From contig CAZPDT010000015.1 of the NCBI GenBank assembly GCA_964585545.1, positions 25,120 through 89,119 on the forward strand: DNA of 64,000 nt. The letters are read 5' to 3'. A program made the translations under genes and the position numbers. Positions 1 to 8,755 of the stretch are shown one piece after another; position 1 is the first letter of the stretch; every line of letters begins with the position of its first letter. The stretch is from Brumimicrobium sp964585545. Lineage in GTDB: Bacteria > Bacteroidota > Bacteroidia > Flavobacteriales_D > Crocinitomicaceae. The notes under the pieces are model-generated. The model did not search any database and was not told the DNA's origin. It saw only the letters and a program-made list of their open reading frames with translations.

Positions 1-335
1 TTATCAATACCTACTTTATCTACATTAAAATTAAGTTGTTCAATGCCTTCGAGACTGTAATTGACATAAAATTCGTGAATGTACCCCAAAGTATCTTTAT
101 GCTGATCTTCAATGTAAAGGTTATCAAAATAAATCCTGTCAAAAAAAGCAATATCAACTTTACCTATAAACACTTTTGTTTGCAACTTATTGGAAACATA
201 AGCAGCCCCTTTTTGAGCCAAATACGTTTGGAATTCAGATGTGCGAATGAAAAATGCCAAAGCAATAATCAAGACCAACACAATCTCCATTAGAATCAGG
301 AATGAATTCCCTAATATTTTCAGTATTTTTGCCAT
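1..335 (-). CDS. TamB-like translocation/assembly module, N-terminal part (cut by window edge)
   Basis: Reading leftward from an ATG at 335, the frame stays open to the window edge (about 111 residues). It starts with a short basic end, then one hydrophobic segment (about residues 12-28, core LMEIVLVLIIALAFF), then RTSEFQTYLAQKGAAY and a stretch ending in GIEQLNFNVDKVGID. One N-terminal membrane anchor followed by a long periplasmic region that begins this way is typical of the DUF490/TamB family, which helps move lipids or outer-membrane proteins across the periplasm. The family is usually over 1,000 residues, so most of the gene lies outside. In many Bacteroidota it sits divergent to tsaD, as here, with only 24 bp between the two starts. 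Family assignment is from the N-terminus and context only. Confidence 0.75.
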   Translation of the reverse strand, partial: MAKILKILGNSFLILMEIVLVLIIALAFFIRTSEFQTYLAQKGAAYVSNKLQTKVFIGKVDIAFFDRIYFDNLYIEDQHKDTLGYIHEFYVNYSLEGIEQLNFNVDKVGID

Positions 336-344
336 TCGCAGTAA

Positions 345-352
345 CAAAGATA
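345..352 (-). promoter_or_regulatory. Candidate -7 box of the tamB-like gene
   Basis: On the minus strand this reads TATCTTTG, an exact match to the Bacteroidota primary-sigma -7 consensus TAnnTTTG. Transcription would start about 4-5 nt before the ATG at 335, giving an almost leaderless mRNA. No clear -33 TTTG was seen. Sequence match only. Confidence 0.5.
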
Positions 353-359
353 TTCAAAG

Positions 360-1382
360 TTGAGTAAAAAAGAGACAATCATTTTAGGTATTGAATCATC
401 ATGTGACGATACATCAGCTGCTGTACTCAAAAATGAGGCTGTTTTAAGCAATGAAATTGCAGGGCAAAAAGTCCATGAACACTATGGAGGCGTTGTTCCA
501 GAGCTTGCATCAAGAGCCCATCAGCAAAATATATTACCCGTAGTTGATACTGCTATAAAAAAAGCTAAAATTTCTATTCAAGATATCGATGCTGTTGCTT
601 TCACCCGTGGCCCTGGCTTATTGGGTAGTCTTCTCGTTGGCACTTCATTTGCAAAGGGATTTGCCTTAGGATTGGATATTCCATTGATAGAAGTCAATCA
701 CATGAAAGGACATGTATTGGCACATTTTATTGACGATAATGATAAGACAAAACCCAAGTTTCCTTTTCTCTGCCTTACCATTTCAGGAGGTCACACACAA
801 ATTGTATTGGTGAAAAATCATCTTGACATGGAAATTGTCGGTACAACAAAGGACGATGCTGCAGGCGAGGCTTTTGATAAAACTGCAAAGCTACTGGGGT
901 TGCCCTATCCTGGAGGACCTTTAATTGATAGATATGCCAAAGAAGGCAATGAGCACGCATTTACATTTACAAAACCCAATGTGCCAAATCTTGATTTTAG
1001 CTTTAGTGGGCTAAAAACAAATGTTCTGCAATTTTTACAAAAACATACACGGCACAATAAAGATTTTATTCAACACAACAGAAATGACATTTGCGCAAGT
1101 CTTCAAAAAACAATTGTAGACATTCTTTTTGATAAACTTATCCTCGCCACTCAAAAGTACAAGATAAGCGAAGTTGCTATTGCTGGAGGCGTGTCTGCAA
1201 ACTCTGGTGTAAGAGCAAGATTGCAAGAAGAAGGAAAGCTAAGAAATTGGAAAACCCATATTCCTCAATTTGAATACTGCACCGACAATGCCGCAATGAT
1301 TGCGATTGCTGGACATTTCCTTTTTCTAAATGGTGATTTTACTGACCAAAGTGTAAGTGCTGATGCACGATTAAAGTTATGA
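360..1382 (+). CDS. tsaD: tRNA N6-adenosine threonylcarbamoyltransferase TsaD
   Basis: TsaD joins with TsaB/TsaE to transfer the threonylcarbamoyl group from TC-AMP to A37 of tRNAs that read ANN codons, in the cytoplasm. The 340-residue length is normal. Visible family marks: GIESSCDDTSAAV at residues 10-22; the metal-binding pair HMKGH (His114, His118); the glycine-rich ISGGHTQ segment; AGEAFDKTAKLLGLPYPGGP; AIAGGVSANSGVR; and the late DNAAMIA motif with its Asp near residue 309. The start is a TTG giving MSKKETIILG; there is no ATG that keeps the N-terminal strand. It is divergent from the tamB-like gene and followed by a repeat-bearing gap. Identification is firm. Confidence 0.97.
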   Translation: MSKKETIILGIESSCDDTSAAVLKNEAVLSNEIAGQKVHEHYGGVVPELASRAHQQNILPVVDTAIKKAKISIQDIDAVAFTRGPGLLGSLLVGTSFAKGFALGLDIPLIEVNHMKGHVLAHFIDDNDKTKPKFPFLCLTISGGHTQIVLVKNHLDMEIVGTTKDDAAGEAFDKTAKLLGLPYPGGPLIDRYAKEGNEHAFTFTKPNVPNLDFSFSGLKTNVLQFLQKHTRHNKDFIQHNRNDICASLQKTIVDILFDKLILATQKYKISEVAIAGGVSANSGVRARLQEEGKLRNWKTHIPQFEYCTDNAAMIAIAGHFLFLNGDFTDQSVSADARLKL

Positions 1383-1448
1383 TTTATCTTGTATCCAAGG
1401 TAGAGGCGCATTACAGCTTCTTAAAATAAATCGATCATTTGAAATCAA

Positions 1449-1714
1449 TTAACCCGAACTATTAACTGCGTTGAGCTCGCAAGCTCGATTCAGAAGTTTT
1501 CGTAATGAAAAGCTAAAATGGCGATAAGTTTGGGGAGCACAGGAGTTTTTATAATTCGGAATTGTAACCCAATTTTGGGTGTTTTTTCTTGTGTTCAAGT
1601 AAATTGTTACGGATGACCTTTAAACCAGAATATAAACAATATCTTTGAGTATACTAAGTAAAAAAGTGAGCAACTTTATGTTACAAAGAACTCTTGTCTT
1701 GGGACGTAGGTTAA
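1449..1714 (+). repeat. Dispersed intergenic element with TTAACC...GGTTAA ends (copy 1)
   Basis: The gap between tsaD and the histidine kinase holds no convincing gene. It begins with TTAACCCGAACTATTAACTG and continues CGTTGAGCTCGCAAGCTCG, then ends with GGGACGTAGGTTAA, so the two ends are short inverted repeats. The left part recurs with few changes at 23693-23736 (same CTGCGTTGAGCTC core). The right part (AACTTTATGTTA ... CTTG ... CGTAGGTTAA) recurs at 35237-35286 and, more loosely, at 43672-43722. GAGCT-cgca-AGCTC inside it can form a small hairpin. No coding capacity for a transposase, so at most a MITE-like or degenerate element. Confidence 0.55.
1567..1587 (+). terminator. Possible intrinsic terminator
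   Basis: ACCCA-ATTT-TGGGT makes a 5-bp stem followed by GTTTTTT. It lies about 185 nt after the tsaD stop, inside the dispersed element. The stem is short, so function is uncertain. Confidence 0.35.
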
Positions 1715-1802
1715 AGACCAATATGTCCGAATTTCTATTGCTGACTGTTTCAATTTCAATATTTTATTTCTATATTGTCGGAAAATTTTAAAAAACTACT
1801 TT

Positions 1803-3065
1803 TTGTCTAAGACTTTTCACCATTCTGATATTACTACTGAGGTTGAGTTATATGCTAAACGTCTTAGAATTGAGTTTGCATTTGTTATCACATTCACGTT
1901 TGTAATTATATTTTCAATCCTAACTGTGGTTTATTACTTTGGTTCGATTAAAAGTTTTGCTATTCAGGCCTGTTTCCTCATTTTATGTATTTGTTGCCTG
2001 CTCATTATACGTTCTGCAAAAAACCACAAACTGGTCTTTATACTTTACAGTGTAACGGGAACAATTTCTCCCTCAATAGCATTGGTATTCTTTCACGACT
2101 CTATACACTTTGTTGAATTGCTTTGGATGCTTGGCTCAATTTCAATGGCTTATTTCTTTATTGGAAAGAAACTCGGAACTATTTTACTAATTTTTTCATT
2201 AATTGCAATATTCACCTTTATCTTTTTCACATTAGACAATTACATTGTTATCATTGCTCAGCCCAATACCTATCAAAAATTTATGCTAGCCGTTGAAATG
2301 GTTTTCGGCCTTGGTCTCAATGTCTATCTGTTCTATATCTACAATAAAATCAACAAGTTTACAACATTAAAATTAAGAGAGGCAAACAACAAATTAATTT
2401 CCAGAAACCTAAAAATACGGCATCAAAACTCAGAAAAAACAATACTGATTAAAGAGGTGTATCACAGGGTAAAAAACAACCTTCAAATCATCATCAGTTT
2501 GCTCCGAATTCAAAGTGAGAAAATTAAAACAAAGGAAGTAAAAAGTTACTTCCAAGAGTCCATTAACCAAATAATGGCTATATCATTGGTACATCAAAAA
2601 TTATATAAATCAGAGAATTTATCTCAAATTAAGTTTTCAGAATATGCGAACGAACTGATCAGTACAATCATTAGTACAGATGCTAAAAAAAGAAATATAC
2701 AGTTTAAGGTAACTTCTAAAATTGACAAAATAGGTCTTGAATCACTTGTCCCAATGGGTTTAATCATCAATGAACTAACATTGAATTCATTAAAGCACGC
2801 CTTTACAGATGAAGATGAAAACGGTGAGATTGAATTAAATGTTCGCGGTGATACCCATAACAAATGGATTTATATGATGTATGCTGATAGCGGGCATTGG
2901 ACTGAAAGTAAAACCACAAAAGATGGTTTTGGTCAAATTCTAATGGAAGCTTTGGCTGAACAACTCGACGGGGCTTTTAAAATCAAAAAGAAGGAAAACA
3001 AAACCATTTATCTATTCAGGTTCAAAAATACGATAGATACTACTGACTTTTATCAACCTGATTAA
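1803..3065 (+). CDS. Membrane sensor histidine kinase, HisKA_2 type
   Basis: The first ~190 residues hold about six hydrophobic segments (for example near residues 24-45, 55-70, 78-95, 102-118, 123-142, 163-182) with short loops and no large external sensor domain. A linker with a coiled-coil feel follows, then the HisKA_2 H-box VYHRVKNNLQ with the phospho-accepting His at residue 221. Next come a dimerisation helix, the N-box GLIINELTLNSLKHAF (Asn323), and DGFGQILMEALAEQLDG as the G2-like ATP-binding element. The G1 loop is degenerate (ADSGHWTE rather than DxGxG). No response regulator is adjacent, so the partner and signal are unknown. Start is TTG; no in-frame ATG precedes the first membrane helix. 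The gene is preceded by a 420-bp gap filled mostly by a dispersed element. Confidence 0.85.
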   Translation: MSKTFHHSDITTEVELYAKRLRIEFAFVITFTFVIIFSILTVVYYFGSIKSFAIQACFLILCICCLLIIRSAKNHKLVFILYSVTGTISPSIALVFFHDSIHFVELLWMLGSISMAYFFIGKKLGTILLIFSLIAIFTFIFFTLDNYIVIIAQPNTYQKFMLAVEMVFGLGLNVYLFYIYNKINKFTTLKLREANNKLISRNLKIRHQNSEKTILIKEVYHRVKNNLQIIISLLRIQSEKIKTKEVKSYFQESINQIMAISLVHQKLYKSENLSQIKFSEYANELISTIISTDAKKRNIQFKVTSKIDKIGLESLVPMGLIINELTLNSLKHAFTDEDENGEIELNVRGDTHNKWIYMMYADSGHWTESKTTKDGFGQILMEALAEQLDGAFKIKKKENKTIYLFRFKNTIDTTDFYQPD

Positions 3066-3097
3066 TCTCAAATATACAATAACTCTCTACCTATAAA

Positions 3098-3112
3098 TTA
3101 ACCCGAATCATT
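3098..3112 (+). repeat. TTAACCCG-type 15-mer at the 3' end of elbB
   Basis: TTAACCCGAATCATT, one of about nine related 15-mers in the window. It overlaps the last codons of elbB: the TGA stop of that gene lies inside it. Related copies at 1449, 9441, 20461, 23942 (minus), 39034, 39055 (minus), 40602 (minus) and 43630. Confidence 0.5.
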
Positions 3113-3791
3113 CAACCAATTCAATCATAGCATTAATGGCATTTGCTATATTGTTGCGAATGGTCACCAAATCCGAATCCATCATATAACAAGGTGCTGT
3201 AACAATCTTATTGCTTTTATCTATATTTACTTCATTCTTGAGTTTCATTTCAGTTTGCACCCCTGTTGCTTCAAGTCCTTGAACAAATCCTTTGATATCA
3301 TAAGGCGATGCCGCTTGATCTGAACCTATTGTCATTGTTGGCTTAATATCAGACTGTTCCAAAGCTTTGGCCATTACCACAGGGCTTACACAAAGTGCTG
3401 CAATTGGTTTTCCTACGTTAATCATATTTACAATAAGTAATTTCACTTCAGGAAGAATCTCTCCTTCGGGACCTTTAAATGCCCAATTGGTAAAATTCTT
3501 TGCACTACCAAAACCACCAGGAATAACCAAAGCATCTATATCTGCAGGCGTTATATCGTTTACTTCTGTAATTTCTCCTCTAGCAATACGAGCGGCTTCT
3601 TCCAACATGTTCCTGCTCTGTTTCTGCTCCTCTCCATTCAAGTGATTAATTACATGATGTTGGTCTTTATCCACACCTATACAAACCGCTTCATGACCCG
3701 CTTCTGCAATTGCCAATAAGACAAATACTGATTCATGAATTTCGGCGCCGTCATATACACCACAACCTGATAAAAGAACTCCTATTTTCAT
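3108..3791 (-). CDS. elbB: Isoprenoid biosynthesis glyoxalase ElbB (DJ-1/PfpI fold)
   Basis: A 227-residue single-domain protein of the DJ-1/PfpI superfamily. It starts MKIGVLLSGCGVYDGAEIHE, the hallmark of the ElbB (sigma cross-reacting protein 27A) family. The nucleophile-elbow Cys134 is in AALCVSP, and VIPGGFGSAKN near residue 90 forms the conserved glycine loop. Members have weak glyoxalase activity in vitro; a role in isoprenoid synthesis is suggested by old genetics and is not certain. It is convergent with the histidine kinase and monocistronic as far as can be seen. Its stop codon lies inside a dispersed TTAACCCG 15-mer. Confidence 0.92.
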   Translation of the reverse strand: MKIGVLLSGCGVYDGAEIHESVFVLLAIAEAGHEAVCIGVDKDQHHVINHLNGEEQKQSRNMLEEAARIARGEITEVNDITPADIDALVIPGGFGSAKNFTNWAFKGPEGEILPEVKLLIVNMINVGKPIAALCVSPVVMAKALEQSDIKPTMTIGSDQAASPYDIKGFVQGLEATGVQTEMKLKNEVNIDKSNKIVTAPCYMMDSDLVTIRNNIANAINAMIELVE

Positions 3792-3871
3792 ATTTATATC
3801 GTTTTAATCTTGTATTTTATATTATAAATACCAATATAAAATATTAATTTCGGATTTAATAGAAATAGGGA

Positions 3872-4282
3872 ATGAATTTTCAAGAAATTTTAAAATTAGA
3901 CCATATTGTTTTCTACGATGGTGAATGTGGATTTTGTAATAGAATTGTAAAATTTATCCTAAAATACCGCAAAGTTGATTTCTATTTTATTGCACTACAA
4001 TCAAAGACTGCACAAGACCTTCTTGCAAAGTACAATGTAAAAATGAGCATGAACACCCTCTATCTCATTGAGAACCGAAAGTTATATGATAAATCATCTG
4101 CTGGACTCCGAATTTTAAAAGGTTTAGAATCATTCTATCCTATTCTCTTCTTTATAGGTAATCTGTTTCCAAAAAGATTAAGAGATTTTATTTATATGAA
4201 AATTTCAAAATACAGACACCAAATACATCCTCAATCTTGTATTCTTCCAAGACAAGCAGAGCAAAAGTTTTTTATTGCATAG
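3872..4282 (+). CDS. DCC-family thiol-disulfide oxidoreductase-like protein (DUF393)
   Basis: A 136-residue protein with the family signature VFYDGECGFCNRIV at residues 13-26, giving the DxxCxxC centre (Asp16, Cys19, Cys22). The C-terminal part has a hydrophobic helix (ILFFIGNLFPKRLRDFIY) and ends basic. The family has a thioredoxin-like fold and is called a predicted thiol-disulfide oxidoreductase; no substrate is known. It stands alone, with elbB divergent upstream and the degenerate thioredoxin-fold gene convergent downstream (35-bp gap). Confidence 0.88.
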   Translation: MNFQEILKLDHIVFYDGECGFCNRIVKFILKYRKVDFYFIALQSKTAQDLLAKYNVKMSMNTLYLIENRKLYDKSSAGLRILKGLESFYPILFFIGNLFPKRLRDFIYMKISKYRHQIHPQSCILPRQAEQKFFIA

Positions 4283-4317
4283 TGGAGGCTCAATCTTAAC
4301 AATCCAAGCCACATACT

Positions 4318-5784
4318 TTACCTTTGATTTCTTTCAAAGTAACGTTTGATACTAAAAAAAGTATTTTCTATTGTTTTGTATTCATTATTAGGACGTGGCG
4401 ATAAGGCAGGTGCAGAAATAACAATCCCCGTAGCATCCATTAAAAGATAATATGGGTACTTTACCACTTGGAGTTGTTTTATAATCGGGTCATCCTCTGT
4501 TATTACAGAAAAATCCCAAGCTATCTTATGCTGCTTTATAAATGGTGAAGGATCTTGTAGCAGGGCATCATTGGGTGCAGTAACCAAAACCGTAACAAAA
4601 GAAATGTACTTTGAATACTTTTGCTGGATGGGATAGAGTAATCTTAGATCGTCTATTGATGTTTCATCGTTCTTATGAATAAATTGGATATAGGTGTGCT
4701 TCCCTTGATAGTCTTTTTTCGTCTTTGTTTTCCCCTGAATTTTCAAGCTGAATTTTGGCATTGTGGATCCAGGCTCTAAATCCAATAAGCGGAACTCAAT
4801 ATTTGATGCAATAGTCCTGTTTTCCTTAAATAGAGCATGGGTAGAAAGACTGTCTAAAATGGTAATGATATTGGTCTTAGAATAAGTGTTTGAGTAAAAA
4901 ACCTCTGAAAGCATCTTAATCATTATCAACTCCCTTAACCGAAGGTTTTTCAATGCATAATCTCCTCCTAACGCCCTCATAATAATCGTAGGACTACTGC
5001 TCACAACACCTTGGTAAAATTCTTCATCTACCTTGTTGGAAAGCTGAGATTCATACAACTCATAATAATGTTTTATGTATTTCATATATTGGTCGTTTTG
5101 ATACCAGACCGACTCATTTTTAATATAGAAATCATATTTTTCGTAGGCATTCCTTTGTCCAAAAAATGGCAAATTATCCAAAAATGCTACAGAATATTTG
5201 ATGTATGTTTTTAAATATTGGCTGGTGTCTGCTTTATACTCCTCAGTCACATTGAGCTTAAAGGTATCCAACTTCTTAACAAAATTGATTTTTCGATTTG
5301 ATTTGTTTTTGTAAAAGTCTTCTAAAAAATCAATTTTTTGATTGTTAAATAAAAGTATCCTATAATTGATATCAGTAGAATCCAAACCAATAAAAAGATA
5401 TTCAACACTAACGCCAGCTGATTTTTTACCAAGATAAGTAGGGGGAGCAATAATATTTAAAGTATAACGTCCCTTTGGTTGAGCGTATATATAGAAATGA
5501 TTTTTCCCAATTTGAACATACAGCTTCCGTGTTTTATAATTAAAAAAACTCACATTAAAGGTTGAATCTTTCTCTACTTTAGAATAAGCTACTCGTGTCT
5601 TCATATTGCTCAAGTAGTCATCAATAAAGAATACCTCTACTTTCTCTCCAACAAAATCTGGCGCAACACCCTTTATGATGTTCAATGGTTTAGAAAATAC
5701 ATTTCCTCCGATAAAAAGGAAAAAAAGAAAAACAGTAAAGTATTTTATGGACGAGCTTAACGATTGTTTCATTGTTTTGGGCAA
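4318..5784 (-). CDS. Secreted thioredoxin-fold protein lacking the CxxC active site
   Basis: A 488-residue protein with a signal peptide (hydrophobic core TVFLFFLFIGGNVFS, preceded by KQSLSSSIK). Residues ~30-330 have no motif I recognise and look like the N-terminal region of Bacteroidota TlpA/AhpC-like periplasmic proteins. The last ~140 residues look like a thioredoxin fold: DLEPGSTMPKFSL, then KHTYIQFIHKNDETSIDDLR where the redox CxxC should be, then the cis-Pro region VVKYPYYLLMDATG. The two cysteines are absent, so thiol chemistry is not expected and a binding or scaffold role is more likely. It is the last gene of a leftward run, 11 bp after coaD. Start could also be the Met four codons later. 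Confidence 0.75.
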   Translation of the reverse strand: MPKTMKQSLSSSIKYFTVFLFFLFIGGNVFSKPLNIIKGVAPDFVGEKVEVFFIDDYLSNMKTRVAYSKVEKDSTFNVSFFNYKTRKLYVQIGKNHFYIYAQPKGRYTLNIIAPPTYLGKKSAGVSVEYLFIGLDSTDINYRILLFNNQKIDFLEDFYKNKSNRKINFVKKLDTFKLNVTEEYKADTSQYLKTYIKYSVAFLDNLPFFGQRNAYEKYDFYIKNESVWYQNDQYMKYIKHYYELYESQLSNKVDEEFYQGVVSSSPTIIMRALGGDYALKNLRLRELIMIKMLSEVFYSNTYSKTNIITILDSLSTHALFKENRTIASNIEFRLLDLEPGSTMPKFSLKIQGKTKTKKDYQGKHTYIQFIHKNDETSIDDLRLLYPIQQKYSKYISFVTVLVTAPNDALLQDPSPFIKQHKIAWDFSVITEDDPIIKQLQVVKYPYYLLMDATGIVISAPALSPRPNNEYKTIENTFFSIKRYFERNQR

Positions 5785-5795
5785 ATATGGTACAC

Positions 5796-6257
5796 TTATT
5801 TAACGAGCTTCTCCGGATTTGTTACAAACAACCCTATATCTCCTCCACTCTTGTAAATTTCTCTAACAATGGTTGAATTTATAGCGGTATATTCCGGCAC
5901 GGTCATAAAGAATACACTATCTATGCCAGAAATTTCATAATTCATCTGTGCAATGCTTCTTTCATAGCCAAAGTCTTTTGAATCCCTAAGCCCTCTAACA
6001 ATAATATCCGCATTTATAGACTTACAAAACTCTACGGTTAGTCCTGTAAAAACAGCAACCTTCACTCGCTTTTCGTTTTTAAAAAGTGACTCAATATGAG
6101 TTTTTCTGCGTTCGATATTAAAAAGATAATTCTTTGAGGCATTTTGTCCAATCCCTATAATCACTTCATCAAAAAGACGCAATGTTTTTTCAACGATGCA
6201 TTCATGCCCCTTGGTAAAAGGATCAAATGAACCTGGAAATACTGTAACTTTTTTCAT
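5796..6257 (-). CDS. coaD: Phosphopantetheine adenylyltransferase CoaD
   Basis: Transfers AMP from ATP to 4'-phosphopantetheine to make dephospho-CoA, the fourth step of CoA synthesis. The 153-residue length is standard. The nucleotidyltransferase motif is VFPGSFDPFTKGH (His18 for the TxGH motif, residues 15-18). The family pieces RGLRDSKDFGYERSIAQMN and the C-terminal INSTIVRE (counterpart of ISSTxVR) are present. It lies in a leftward run with rsmD and DUF3822 upstream and a secreted thioredoxin-fold gene 11 bp downstream, an arrangement common in Bacteroidota. Confidence 0.97.
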   Translation of the reverse strand: MKKVTVFPGSFDPFTKGHECIVEKTLRLFDEVIIGIGQNASKNYLFNIERRKTHIESLFKNEKRVKVAVFTGLTVEFCKSINADIIVRGLRDSKDFGYERSIAQMNYEISGIDSVFFMTVPEYTAINSTIVREIYKSGGDIGLFVTNPEKLVK

Positions 6258-6390
6258 CTATAAGCAAATATAAATATTAAAAAACAATAGTATCTATAAA
6301 AATTATATTTTCCATTTTTTTGTCTCTGCTTGAAAGTAAACGTTCTTTTTAAAAAAATTTATAAATTTTGTGGTAGAAAAACCATAAGAA

Positions 6391-6933
6391 TCAACTGCTG
6401 TGTTTGAAAAAACTAAACAGAACACCACCATATTTTCTTTGACTTTGAAAAGTTTTATGAACACCAATAGAGTGATGTTTGTTGTGTTCTAAAATAAAGA
6501 GTCCGTCTTTATTTAACAAGTTGCCTTCCATTACTTTATTTATTAATTCATTGTGGATATCGGTATCAAAGGGAGGGTCTGCAAATACAATATCATAAGA
6601 TTTGCTCTGATTTTGAATGAATTGGAATATGTCGGATTTTACAACATTAAAACTGTGTTCTAATTTGAATTCTCTAACAAATTGTTTAATAAATCGCGTG
6701 CATTTATAGTTTTTATCAACCGCTGTTATATTCCCTGCCTCCCGCGATGCAAATTCAAAAGAGATATTTCCCGTTCCCGAAAATAAATCAAGAATTTCTA
6801 AGTTTTTTAATGGCCTTTCATTCATAAGAATATTGAACAAACCTTCCTTTGCAAAATCGGTCGTTGGGCGAGAAGGGAAACCTTTTGGTGGTTGGAACCG
6901 AAACCTTTGCAATTTACCACTAATTATACGCAC
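6391..6933 (-). CDS. rsmD: 16S rRNA (guanine966-N2)-methyltransferase RsmD
   Basis: Methylates N2 of G966 in 16S rRNA using S-adenosylmethionine. The start MRIISGKLQRFRFQPPKG matches the family N-terminus, RPTTDFAKEGLFNIL follows, then the SAM-binding motif DLFSGTGNISFEFASR and the catalytic FADPPFD (the DPPF/NPPY loop). 180 residues, normal length. Its start overlaps the end of the DUF3822 gene by 10 nt, so the two are probably co-transcribed and translationally coupled. A 130-bp gap then precedes coaD. Confidence 0.95.
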   Translation of the reverse strand: MRIISGKLQRFRFQPPKGFPSRPTTDFAKEGLFNILMNERPLKNLEILDLFSGTGNISFEFASREAGNITAVDKNYKCTRFIKQFVREFKLEHSFNVVKSDIFQFIQNQSKSYDIVFADPPFDTDIHNELINKVMEGNLLNKDGLFILEHNKHHSIGVHKTFQSQRKYGGVLFSFFKHSS

Positions 6934-7688
6934 AGCGTCTGCAGTTTTAATTTTGATGTTATGGTATTCACTTTAATCTTTTTAAAGGGACGCAGTTGTG
7001 ATAATTGACGTTTAACTTCTTCTGCTTTATTCTTTGTTTGAGCATCCACATACAAGAAATTGATTTCACCTTCTTCATCCGTCAATCCCTCACGCTCAAT
7101 AACAAATAAGAGATGGTACAAAATATCCTCTTCCGTTTGAAATTCGAAACTATTTGAGAATGTTAAATCATTTTTACTGATGATGCAAATATTCATGTAA
7201 TTGTCGCAACAACAGACAACAATATTTCTATTGAACGTCTTTTTCTGAAAAAGTGCACGCAATGTCATGGCATGCTCATGTTTAAAAATAATATGGGGAA
7301 ATCTTCTGATAAAAAATGATTTTACCCAATCTGGAATTTCGTAAACACTGACCATATTCAACTCCATCAAACGATTAAAGTCGATGGTTTTACTGTCAAA
7401 TTCTTCTCCAAACATTAAATTGAAAATCGCTTCAGATGACGACTCATTAAAAACACTTAATGGAACCAGGGTTTGTTTTGGTGTTGCCCAAGCCATTGAA
7501 TATTCTGCATATTCATCTTTTAAGTCAAGTTCATCAAAGATAGATGCTAACTTTTTCTTGTATCTCTCGTGAGAATTTTCGAGCAAATCAAATTCAAAAT
7601 GACGTATAAGTTCTTGATTCGAACGAAAAACCTCAGCAATTTGTACTGAGGTTCTAGAAATATGTATTACAAGTTGAATGTTATCCAC
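6924..7688 (-). CDS. DUF3822 family protein
   Basis: A 254-residue cytoplasmic protein without signal peptide or membrane segments. It resembles the Bacteroidota-specific DUF3822 family in length, in the early IHISRTSVQIAEVFRS strand pattern and in its fixed place directly before rsmD and coaD. The alternating strand pattern is compatible with an actin/ASKHA-like fold, which is an inference. Biochemical function is unknown. It follows the membrane-protein gene by 15 bp and overlaps rsmD by 10 nt, so it is in the middle of the operon. Confidence 0.8.
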   Translation of the reverse strand: MDNIQLVIHISRTSVQIAEVFRSNQELIRHFEFDLLENSHERYKKKLASIFDELDLKDEYAEYSMAWATPKQTLVPLSVFNESSSEAIFNLMFGEEFDSKTIDFNRLMELNMVSVYEIPDWVKSFFIRRFPHIIFKHEHAMTLRALFQKKTFNRNIVVCCCDNYMNICIISKNDLTFSNSFEFQTEEDILYHLLFVIEREGLTDEEGEINFLYVDAQTKNKAEEVKRQLSQLRPFKKIKVNTITSKLKLQTLCV

Positions 7689-7703
7689 ATCAATTTATAT
7701 CAA

Positions 7704-8600
7704 TTACTCCCACGTTCCTTTGTCGGAACCTGTTTCTAGATTACCAAACCCGACAATTCTCTGCTTCCCACCTTCAAATCTTGGAATGGGTTGCTTTCCA
7801 TACACATGAATTGTAGAAATGGTATCATTATTAATGTAAGGTACTTGATCTCGAGTTTCAATCGTCCACTCAACCTTAGGGTCAGTCATTGGAATATATC
7901 TCAATTCATCAATATTAAACTCACCTAAACCAAGTGATTCTCTTTTGGAACGTGTAGAACTCGTACTTAAATATTCATTCTTATAGGGTACCATTACAGT
8001 ATCTCTTTTGAATCCATTTAAATCAGCACTATTAGTAGGGTTTCCGAGTGCAGCCAACCGTGCAGCTTCTCTTTCAGTCATATTTTGATCCAGTGCTCTT
8101 TTATCGGTATAAAGAACATCTCTTTCTTCTACAGTTAATTTCCGCGTAGGCACAGTTCCTGCTGCATCAATTTTACGTATACTGTCGTTTTCATAGAACT
8201 TTTTAAGTTCGTCAAAACTTGAAGCGTAAACACCATATTTAGCATGGTAAGCCCGTTCAATTTCTCTAATTTGTTTCAATCTAAACTGGTACAACTGTTC
8301 AGATATCTTAAAGTCTTTATCATGTTTAATTGTGTTTTGAACAGATATTTTAGCTTGGTATCCAATAAAGATAGTAAGAGCTATACAGATAACACCAATA
8401 ATTAAAACCACATTCCGCTTTAATATCCCAGCACTAAATAAGATTGCCAATCCACCTCCTATGAATAAATTGATCGCAGCCATCATAAAAATCCCATCTT
8501 GATTTGTTACCAAACCTAAAATGATTAATACGATTCCGCTTATTACTATTATTCCAGGCAATAAATACCGTTTTACGATTAAAGACAATTGATTATTCAT
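7704..8600 (-). CDS. Conserved membrane protein, function unknown
   Basis: 298 residues. Three hydrophobic segments lie in the first ~95 residues (LLPGIIVISGIVLIILGLV, FMMAAINLFIGGGLAILFS, VVLIIGVICIALTIFIGY). A long soluble region follows with a helical stretch (QFRLKQIREIERAYHAKYG) and then strand-rich sequence ending GNLETGSDKGTWE. The soluble region starts with a type-IV-pilin-like pattern (helix then IREIERAYHAKYGVYASSFDEL), which is often seen in Bacteroidota membrane proteins. I do not recognise a named domain. It is the first gene of the leftward operon with DUF3822, rsmD and coaD. Confidence 0.75.
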   Translation of the reverse strand: MNNQLSLIVKRYLLPGIIVISGIVLIILGLVTNQDGIFMMAAINLFIGGGLAILFSAGILKRNVVLIIGVICIALTIFIGYQAKISVQNTIKHDKDFKISEQLYQFRLKQIREIERAYHAKYGVYASSFDELKKFYENDSIRKIDAAGTVPTRKLTVEERDVLYTDKRALDQNMTEREAARLAALGNPTNSADLNGFKRDTVMVPYKNEYLSTSSTRSKRESLGLGEFNIDELRYIPMTDPKVEWTIETRDQVPYINNDTISTIHVYGKQPIPRFEGGKQRIVGFGNLETGSDKGTWE

Positions 8601-8755
8601 TACTCGATATTAGTTTAAAATATATGTTATCTCCACAAAACTACAATAATTTTGAAATGTCGCTATATTATAGAATAGAATTTTTATACAGTTTACTCAA
8701 TAAATAGAAATCTAAAGTTATAAAAATATTTAGAGTTGTTCTGATTTTTAATTAT

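Noticed and set aside
36..293. 85-codon plus-strand open frame
   Set aside because: Antisense to the TamB-like N-terminus, which has a membrane anchor and expected context; no features of its own.
1383..1802. A tRNA or small protein in the tsaD-histidine kinase gap
   Set aside because: No T-loop consensus or cloverleaf was seen, and a 32-codon frame here has no support; the repeat element explains the gap.
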